From: Pedosphaera sp.
GTDB lineage: Bacteria > Verrucomicrobiota > Verrucomicrobiae > Limisphaerales > Pedosphaeraceae
Direction: 5' to 3'
DNA length: 9,437 nucleotides
NCBI GenBank assembly: GCA_028293265.1
Contig: JAQGPB010000198.1
Coordinates: 1-9,437 of the forward strand
In this document: positions 5,591 through 9,437 of the stretch, in pieces
Layout of the letters: every line of letters starts with the position of its first letter
Numbering within the stretch: the stretch's first letter is position 1
Translations under genes and position numbers: made by a program
The notes under the pieces: model-generated
What the model saw: only the letters and a program-made list of their open reading frames with translations
Database searches by the model: none
What the model was told of the DNA's origin: nothing

Positions 5591-6157
5591 TCACTGATAT
5601 TCGCTGGGATCGAAATGTCTTGGGCGAGAAATATCTGAATCCGGAATGCTCTTAATGACCGCAGTTATAATTTCCTTTGGGTATTTAAAAAGTCGTAGTA
5701 TATCTTCAAGAATTGATCTCTTTCGCGGATTGCTAAGATTACTTAAAACCCAATATGGAGTCCCATCCAGTTTTTGTGGGTTTGTACTGCGGCCGCTCTT
5801 TTCGATGGTTGATGGATCTTTTGAAATCTGAACGCGCCGCCCTCTTTTGTAACCATCGAGTTTTTCAAAATCGGCAGGATGGTTGGTATAAAGATATCTA
5901 AGAACATCAAAATATCGGCTCTTAAAATCTCCGCGCAAAAATTCTGGAGCCTCAACGAATTCGATAAACGAATGTTTCTGTGCGACTGAATCAGGGCTTC
6001 TTGTTGGAGATGGGGTAACAGGCGATGTCACCCCGCAAGGTCCCCCCTCCGCGTCGATTAATAGTCGTTTGATTACTTCATTCGGCGTATCGCCGAATCC
6101 GATAACTCTTTTTGCAAGAGTGTGAAAAACTGAATCTTCAATCTCAATGGTTTTCAT
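5591..6157 (-). CDS. SeqA-like protein (negative modulator of replication initiation family)
   Basis: The protein has 188 residues; E. coli SeqA has 181. SeqA binds hemimethylated GATC sites, delays re-initiation at oriC and organises new DNA behind forks. The N-terminus MKTIEIEDSVFHTLAKRV (1-18) through PNEVIKRLL (25-33) lines up with the SeqA oligomerisation segment, which begins MKTIEVDDELYSYIA. A Pro/Ser/Thr-rich linker (about 38-60) follows. Then comes a helical DNA-binding-type domain: FKSRYFDVLRYLY (78-90), GRRVQIS (106-112), TIEKSGRSTNPQKLDGTPYW (117-136), VLSN (137-140) and NPRKRSILEDIL (143-154). GTPYWV is identical to SeqA. N140 falls at SeqA Asn150, a hemimethylated-DNA contact, but S142 is at Asn152. 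Comparisons are from memory. The DNA is AT-rich (22 of 60 bases G or C in 5641-5700, against 39 of 60 in 6601-6660), suggesting acquisition. No dam gene is nearby, so methylation-dependent binding is inference. Confidence 0.75.
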   Translation of the reverse strand: MKTIEIEDSVFHTLAKRVIGFGDTPNEVIKRLLIDAEGGPCGVTSPVTPSPTRSPDSVAQKHSFIEFVEAPEFLRGDFKSRYFDVLRYLYTNHPADFEKLDGYKRGRRVQISKDPSTIEKSGRSTNPQKLDGTPYWVLSNLSNPRKRSILEDILRLFKYPKEIITAVIKSIPDSDISRPRHFDPSEYQ

Positions 6158-6166
6158 CTCGGAAAG

Positions 6167-6172
6167 AGTATA
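6167..6172 (-). promoter_or_regulatory. Candidate -10 box for the SeqA-like gene
   Basis: On the minus strand TATACT (one step from TATAAT) lies about 10 bases before the ATG. This would give a very short leader. No convincing -35 is present at 17 bases; the 16-bp palindrome occupies that place, so a bound protein could block or assist the polymerase. Confidence 0.3.
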
Positions 6173-6180
6173 TCCGGTTA

Positions 6181-6196
6181 ACTGGATTAATCCAGT
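6181..6196. promoter_or_regulatory. Perfect 16-bp palindrome upstream of the SeqA-like gene, operator candidate
   Basis: ACTGGATTAATCCAGT is a perfect palindrome with no spacer. It begins 23 bases upstream of the start codon at 6157 and covers the -35/spacer region of the candidate promoter. A related half-site (GGTTAACTGG) overlaps its left edge at 6177-6186. It contains no GATC. Its place and symmetry fit a dimeric repressor site; the binding protein is unknown. Confidence 0.5.
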
Positions 6197-6310
6197 AAAA
6201 AGATAAAATAAAACTAAATGTGTAATAGGCTCAATTTCAATCTGTTAGAAAACGAATTGGGTAATGTCATTGGCGATCCGGTGCAAGGTTTGGATTAAAT
6301 GAACTTTCAA

Positions 6311-6329
6311 AATCGTCACAATTACGATT
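6311..6329. repeat. Interrupted inverted repeat upstream of the O-methyltransferase gene
   Basis: AATCGT (6311-6316) and ACGATT (6324-6329) are separated by 7 bases, about 60 bases before the ATG at 6389. The rest of the 231-base gap (6158-6388) is AT-rich with one GATC (6275) and shows no gene. Confidence 0.3.
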
Positions 6330-6388
6330 GCCCGGCATCTTAAAATAATCATTCGCTTGCGAAACAATTTTAATTTTAAAATGGAGCC

Positions 6389-7081
6389 ATGAAATCTAAA
6401 CGCGCCGCCAAGCCTCCGCTGAAATATATTTTGCTCAACCCGCGCAACTACGCCTACCTCTGCGAATGCCGGAGCCATGCGCGCGATGCGGTGCTCGATT
6501 CGTTGCGGGCGCGGACGGAGGCCCTGGGTGAAATTGCCATGATGCAGATCGGCCGCGATCAGGGGACGTTCATGACCCTGTTGGTGGCGGCAACTGGCGC
6601 GCGGGAGGCCATCGAGATCGGCACGTTCACGGGCTACAGTTCGATTTGCATCGCGCGCGGACTGCCGGCGCGGGGGCGGTTGCTTTGCCTGGACATGAGC
6701 GAGGAATGGACCGGCATCGCGCGGAAATACTGGGCGCGCGCGGGCGTGGAACAGAAAATTGAGCTGCGATTGGCTCCGGCATTGGAATCCTTGAAAAATT
6801 TGGAGGGCGGTCGCAAGTTTGATTTCGCCTTCATTGATGCGGACAAGACGGGATACGATGCCTATTACGAGGCCGTGCTGCCGCGGATGCGTCCGAACGG
6901 CTTGATACTTTTCGACAACATGCTGTGGGGCGGCCGTCTGGGCGGCAAGCGGCGCATCACCAATGAAGATGGCCGGGCCATTGACAAGCTGAACCGGAAG
7001 CTCGCGCGGGACAAACGGGTGGAATCAGTTTTGCTACCCGTTGGGGATGGATTGCAAATTTGCCGGGTTCTGTCGCGATAA
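6389..7081 (+). CDS. SAM-dependent O-methyltransferase, caffeoyl-CoA O-methyltransferase-like (Methyltransf_3)
   Basis: This soluble 230-residue enzyme is of the small metal-dependent O-methyltransferase family, which moves a methyl group from S-adenosylmethionine to a catechol-type or other hydroxyl. SAM motif I is EAIEIGTFTGYSS (73-85); LLCLDMS (98-104) ends in the acidic ribose-binding region. FDFAFIDADKTGYDAYYE (144-161) and LILFDNMLWGG (172-182) carry the conserved metal ligands D150, D176 and N177. The end GDGLQICRVL (219-228) is the usual last strand. Length is normal. A weak GGAG lies 3 bases before the ATG, close for a Shine-Dalgarno. It is divergent from the SeqA-like gene and convergent with the Smr gene, 6 bases away, so it is probably transcribed alone. 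The substrate cannot be told; bacterial members are broad. Confidence 0.92.
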   Translation: MKSKRAAKPPLKYILLNPRNYAYLCECRSHARDAVLDSLRARTEALGEIAMMQIGRDQGTFMTLLVAATGAREAIEIGTFTGYSSICIARGLPARGRLLCLDMSEEWTGIARKYWARAGVEQKIELRLAPALESLKNLEGGRKFDFAFIDADKTGYDAYYEAVLPRMRPNGLILFDNMLWGGRLGGKRRITNEDGRAIDKLNRKLARDKRVESVLLPVGDGLQICRVLSR

Positions 7082-7087
7082 ACCGAT

Positions 7088-7375
7088 TCACTGACCCGCC
7101 TTTTTTCGCAGTGTCACGACCGTCGCGCCCCAACCGCTGAACTGCGGATGGTCGAGCGCGTAGGAAATCACTTCGGGATTTCGCGCGAGCAAGGCGTGGA
7201 CGGTGCGACGCAAATTGCCAATGCCTTTGCCATGGATGATGCGCACCTGGAGAATGCCGCGTTCCTGGCACGCGGCGAGATAGTCGGGAACAAGGTCCTT
7301 TATTTCACGCGGTTGAAAAGTGTGCAAATCGAGCACGCCATCAATCGGCAACTCGATGGGATCGGTCGAGTCCAT
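7088..7375 (-). CDS. Stand-alone Smr-domain protein
   Basis: The protein has 95 residues, nearly all Smr domain (MutS2 C-terminal type). Smr domains are nucleases or nucleic-acid-binding modules; in MutS2 they cut or nick DNA or branched structures, and in ribosome-rescue factors they cut mRNA. Seen: LDLHTFQPREI (15-25) with the LDLH motif, VRIIHGKGIGNLRRTV (44-59) with the HGxG motif, and GWGATVVTLRKK (81-92) as the last strand. LDLHTF is the pattern seen in catalytically active Smr domains, so activity is plausible. Nothing like a MutS ATPase precedes it. The start ATG at 7375 is preceded by TTTCCC with no Shine-Dalgarno. The gene end is 6 bases from that of the O-methyltransferase, with no clear terminator between them. 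Confidence 0.9.
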   Translation of the reverse strand: MDSTDPIELPIDGVLDLHTFQPREIKDLVPDYLAACQERGILQVRIIHGKGIGNLRRTVHALLARNPEVISYALDHPQFSGWGATVVTLRKKAGQ

Positions 7376-7467
7376 GGGAAAATATGGCGCGCGAAAGGAG
7401 TTGAAACAAGTTTCGTTTCAGGCCACATGCATCGCAATAATGTGCGCCGATGATTGTGTTCCGTCCG

Positions 7468-7474
7468 ATTTTTC
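7468..7474 (+). repeat. Left direct repeat flanking the composite inverted element
   Basis: ATTTTTC at 7468-7474 is repeated at 7670-7676, just outside the ends of the element at 7476-7667 (1 base away on the left, 2 on the right). It may be a 7-bp target duplication. T-runs are common here, so chance is possible. Confidence 0.3.
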
Positions 7475-7475
7475 G

Positions 7476-7667
7476 GCAGTGTCCGAATTTGAATGGGTAG
7501 CACAGGCAACCTGCCTGTGCCGGTCGGCTACCAGCCGACCGGAACGAGTAAGGCGCTGGTTGGTCAATCAGACACTGGCTTGCAAACCGAGGCTCCCTTC
7601 CATTCCGCCGGGCTGGTAGCCCAGCGGCACGGGCAGGTTGCCCGTGCCACCCAAAATAGGACACTGC
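7476..7667. repeat. Composite 192-bp inverted-repeat element with four hairpins (MITE/BIME-like)
   Basis: The ends are GCAGTGTCC (7476-7484) and GGACACTGC (7659-7667), exact reverse complements. Inside each end lie two hairpins. H1 is GCACAGGCA-ACC-TGCCTGTGC (7500-7520). H2 is CCGGTCGGCT-ACC-AGCCGACCGG (7520-7542). Mirror H2' is CCGCCGGGCT-GGT-AGCCCAGCGG (7605-7627, one mismatch). Mirror H1' is GGCACGGGCA-GGT-TGCCCGTGCC (7626-7648). All four loops are ACC, or GGT on the mirrored side. The middle (7543-7604) is unique. Together with flanking sequence it fills the 465-base gap 7376-7840, which has no gene. Confidence 0.85.
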
Positions 7668-7669
7668 AA

Positions 7670-7676
7670 ATTTTTC
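7670..7676 (+). repeat. Right direct repeat flanking the composite inverted element
   Basis: This second copy of ATTTTTC pairs with 7468-7474; see that entry. Confidence 0.3.
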
Positions 7677-7713
7677 CTGCGACTTGTCTTGACTGGGCCC
7701 GGCGTAATTTTTA

Positions 7714-7749
7714 CGCTACCCGCATTGCCCGGCTACAATGCGGGTAGCG
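7714..7749. repeat. Perfect 14-bp stem inverted repeat upstream of the acetyltransferase gene
   Basis: CGCTACCCGCATTG (7714-7727) and CAATGCGGGTAGCG (7736-7749) pair perfectly around an 8-base loop. T-runs lie on both sides (ATTTTT at 7707-7712 and 7752-7757), so it has the form of a bidirectional intrinsic terminator. However, no plus-strand gene ends nearby and the acetyltransferase starts about 90 bases later. It is more likely a dispersed repeat. Confidence 0.7.
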
Positions 7750-7840
7750 CGATTTTTAAAAGCAAAAATTTGGTTTCACAAAAAAAATTACGGAAGTTTT
7801 TGATTTTAGAGTGAACGTGGAAGGTTCATCTTTTCCTCCC

Positions 7841-8305
7841 ATGAAAATACGAACAGCCGTGCCGGGTGACCTGAAGGTTATTGCGGATTTTAACATCAAA
7901 CTCGCGCAGGAAAGCGAGAGTCTGAAACTGGACGCGCAGACCGTCACCGCCGGCGTGGCTGCTGTATTGAATGACGAATCCAAGGGCATCTACTTTTTGG
8001 CCGAGACGGCGGGAGTCGTCGTGGGCCAGTTGATGATCACCCACGAATGGAGCGATTGGCGGAACGGCGATATCTGGTGGATACAGAGCGTGTATGTGAA
8101 CGAGGCGTTTCGCGGGAATGGCGTGTTCAAGGCCTTGTTCCAGCATGTCGAAACACTGGCGCGGGAATCCGGCGAGGTTTGCGCCCTGCGTCTCTACATG
8201 GAAAAGCACAACGAACGCGCCCGCCGCGCTTATCAAAAGTTGGGGATGAAAGAGACAGCTTACGAAGTGTTGGAATTTGCCATCTTCGACCAGGCCGCCG
8301 GGTGA
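7841..8305 (+). CDS. GNAT-family N-acetyltransferase
   Basis: This 154-residue enzyme is predicted to transfer an acetyl group from acetyl-CoA to an amine. Motif A, the CoA-binding site, is IQSVYVNEAFRGNGVFKAL (81-99), with the pyrophosphate loop RGNGVF (91-96). YFLAETAGVVVGQLMI (51-66) is the usual pair of strands, and LYMEKHNERARRAYQKLGM (118-136) is motif B with the Asn-Ala-Tyr-like helix. The end ETAYEVLEF (138-146) is typical. I prefer ATG 7841, which opens MKIRTAVPGDL, a standard GNAT beginning. A GTG 30 bases upstream (7811) would add MNVEGSSFPP. Neither has a Shine-Dalgarno. The substrate is unknown; the closest type seems to be small stand-alone acetyltransferases acting on amino acids, polyamines or drugs. 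Confidence 0.92.
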   Translation: MKIRTAVPGDLKVIADFNIKLAQESESLKLDAQTVTAGVAAVLNDESKGIYFLAETAGVVVGQLMITHEWSDWRNGDIWWIQSVYVNEAFRGNGVFKALFQHVETLARESGEVCALRLYMEKHNERARRAYQKLGMKETAYEVLEFAIFDQAAG

Positions 8306-8346
8306 ATTCGAAAACCTAAGCTGGCTCAAGCTTTCGGAAACGCTCT

Positions 8347-8586
8347 TCAGCGTGCGTGCGGACACTCGGCGGACAGGAAATTGCGCAGCCGTTGCTGCGT
8401 GCCGGCATCCAGCGAGCGGGGAAAATAAAACCGCCTTGACCAATAACGGATGGTAATATTCTTCAACCCCAAATCGTTTATGAAATACGCGATGCGGCTG
8501 TGATACGGAGCGAGAATGCCACTTACCTTCACTTCACCCGAACGTGAAGCGCAGATTTTGCTGTCAGGAAAAAGGTGCGCCAACAT
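8347..8586 (-). CDS. Small hypothetical protein, C-terminal part like DUF3634
   Basis: The frame encodes 79 residues. The C-terminal half reads ITIRYWSRRFYFPRSL (44-59) and then GTQQRLRNFLSAECP (62-76). The beta-strand pair followed by an Arg-rich QQRLRN helix resembles DUF3634 proteins as I remember them; their function is unknown. Those proteins often carry an N-terminal membrane helix that this frame lacks, so this is either a shorter relative or a different small family. The middle VSGILAPYHSRIAYFINDL (21-39) looks like a strand and helix. The gene is convergent with the acetyltransferase gene (41 bases apart) and divergent from the dUTPase-like gene. It is basic with several Trp/Tyr/Phe residues, which argues for a real protein. 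The start ATG 8586 has no Shine-Dalgarno. Confidence 0.6.
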   Translation of the reverse strand: MLAHLFPDSKICASRSGEVKVSGILAPYHSRIAYFINDLGLKNITIRYWSRRFYFPRSLDAGTQQRLRNFLSAECPHAR

Positions 8587-8683
8587 TGGAGGGCAAGTTT
8601 ATGGCAATTTCGGCGCATTCGTCAAACATACGTTGCCGAACTTTAAACTTTAATCCTCAAACCTTAAACTGTATTTATCGCGT

Positions 8684-9064
8684 ATGGAAAAATCTGACCA
8701 GCTTCGCGAACTCTTTCGCATGCAACGGGACCTGAACCAGCGCATCGGCGTCAACACCGACGCCATGTCCGAGGAGGAAAAGACCAAATGGATCCTCAAT
8801 TATTGCCGCGCGATGTCCCAGGAAATGGCCGAGCTGACCGACAGTGTTCCCTGGAAATGGTGGGCCAAGTATCAGAAGTTCGACGAACAAAACGCCCGCG
8901 TGGAAGTCGTGGACCTGTTCCATTTCCTCATCAGCATGGCCCAGGTGCTCGGCATGAGCGCCGACGATGTTTTCAACGCCTACGTCAAAAAGAACGAGGT
9001 CAATTTCAAGCGCCAGGAATCCGGCTACGTGAAAAAAGACCACGACGATTCAAAGCATATTTAG
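8684..9064 (+). CDS. All-alpha dUTPase / MazG-like nucleotide pyrophosphatase
   Basis: The 126-residue helical protein belongs to the all-alpha NTP pyrophosphatase superfamily (dimeric dUTPase, MazG, HisE). It is closest by eye to dimeric dUTPases, which split dUTP or dCTP to the monophosphate and pyrophosphate, keeping uracil out of DNA. Seen: LFRMQRDLNQRIG (10-22), then SQEMAELTDSVPWKWW (45-60) with Mg ligands E47 and E50 and the WKWW stretch, then ARVEVVDLFHFLISMAQ (71-87) with E74 and D77. AYVKKNEVNFKRQESGY (99-115) is the phosphate-binding K-N-x-x-N-x-x-R-Q segment typical of the group. The start ATG 8684 is preceded by an AT-rich stretch without a Shine-Dalgarno. The sequence cannot settle dUTP against dCTP preference. 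It stands alone, with repeats downstream. Confidence 0.85.
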   Translation: MEKSDQLRELFRMQRDLNQRIGVNTDAMSEEEKTKWILNYCRAMSQEMAELTDSVPWKWWAKYQKFDEQNARVEVVDLFHFLISMAQVLGMSADDVFNAYVKKNEVNFKRQESGYVKKDHDDSKHI

Positions 9065-9072
9065 CGGGCTCC

Positions 9073-9251
9073 TATTGATCCTCAGAAACGTAATGTCACT
9101 GCCGGCGACCATCAATTAGTGGCGAAAAAACGGCGACTGCAACCAGAACTTACGAATTACCCGCAGGGCCGCGCCATGTTCTCCCTCTCCTCGGGGAGAG
9201 GGCGGGCGTAAACACTAACTTTCACTGACATTACTTTCCTGAGTCTCAATA
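9073..9251. repeat. Element of about 180 bp with imperfect 26-bp terminal inverted repeats
   Basis: The left end 9073-9098 and the reverse complement of 9226-9251 agree at 22 of 26 positions; the inner GTAATGTCA / TGACATTAC (9090-9098, 9226-9234) are exact. In the middle, CCCTCTCC-TCGG-GGAGAGGG (9183-9202) is a perfect 8-bp hairpin. No coding sequence or transposase is inside. The form is that of a miniature non-autonomous element. It fills about half of the gene-free 373 bases 9065-9437. Confidence 0.65.
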
Positions 9252-9371
9252 ATAAACGCCAAAGGACCATTTGGCTTGCCCAATTCTATCCAGCACAGCA
9301 CTTTGCTCGCGCATGGCGGACAACTTGCTGGACCAATGATGATTTTTGAGGTCCAAATGCAGAAAAACCAT
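9246..9371 (-). CDS. Doubtful 41-residue open reading frame
   Basis: ATG at 9371 to TGA at 9246-9248 encodes 41 residues, starting MVFLHLDLKNHHWSSKLSAM and ending GQAKWSFGVYY. An in-frame TGA lies 10 codons upstream. AAAAGG directly abuts the ATG, too close for a normal ribosome binding site. The stop codon lies inside the right inverted end of the 9073-9251 element. It may be a remnant of a longer mobile-element gene or chance. The rest of the right edge (9372-9437) is AT-rich with poly-A/T runs and shows nothing else. Confidence 0.2.
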   Translation of the reverse strand: MVFLHLDLKNHHWSSKLSAMREQSAVLDRIGQAKWSFGVYY

Positions 9372-9437
9372 CCTTTTGGCGTGTAGGGAAAAATGTTTTT
9401 TTCAGGCTGCGAAAAATACTGGTTTTTTTGAAAGAAT

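Noticed and set aside
6275..6278. GATC cluster as a SeqA binding region upstream of the SeqA-like gene
   Set aside because: Only one GATC lies in the upstream gap and three in the gene (5608, 5715, 5815), widely spaced; no enrichment over chance.
9183..9202. Intrinsic terminator for the dUTPase-like gene
   Set aside because: The hairpin is strong but lies about 120 bases after the stop and is followed by GCGGGCG, not a T-run.
1..9437. tRNA, rRNA or riboswitch
   Set aside because: No cloverleaf, rRNA segment or conserved riboswitch core was recognised on either strand by eye.

Overview
The window looks like a chromosomal segment of a Verrucomicrobiota bacterium, probably of the Pedosphaera/Limisphaerales kind. 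This rests on three things: GC-rich coding DNA with few Shine-Dalgarno sites; a small secreted protein of a type I associate with that phylum; and many short dispersed palindromic and heptamer repeats between genes. The assignment is from memory of such genomes and was not checked by a search.

Layout. Positions 1-5065 are read from the minus strand. In transcription order they hold a hypoxanthine phosphoribosyltransferase (hpt), a repeat-filled gap, moaD and moaE (molybdopterin synthase, overlapping by ATGA), a small secreted protein, a BMP-family nucleoside-binding protein, and an ABC ATPase with two ATP-binding domains that runs off the left edge. The BMP protein and the ATPase are parts of one purine-nucleoside or simple-sugar importer, and hpt would salvage the purine base. 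From 5210 the genes alternate in strand: a short hypothetical protein (+), a SeqA-like protein (-), an O-methyltransferase (+), a stand-alone Smr-domain protein (-), a GNAT acetyltransferase (+), a small DUF3634-like protein (-), and an all-alpha dUTPase/MazG-like nucleotide pyrophosphatase (+). The last 370 bases hold only repeats and a doubtful 41-residue reading frame.

The most notable gene is the SeqA-like protein at 5591-6157. It matches both the N-terminal oligomerisation segment and the C-terminal hemimethylated-GATC-binding domain of E. coli SeqA, a replication-control protein best known from Gammaproteobacteria. It sits in DNA that is clearly AT-richer than its surroundings, and a perfect 16-bp palindrome lies 23 bases upstream of its start codon. 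No dam methylase is in the window.

The second theme is repeats. There is a 192-bp composite element with four hairpins (7476-7667), a 31-bp inverted pair plus a third copy (4224-4344), a roughly 180-bp element with imperfect 26-bp ends (9073-9251), two separate fourfold heptamer arrays, and a repeat-like stretch that separates the two transporter genes. None of these contains a transposase, so any movement would have to be driven from elsewhere.
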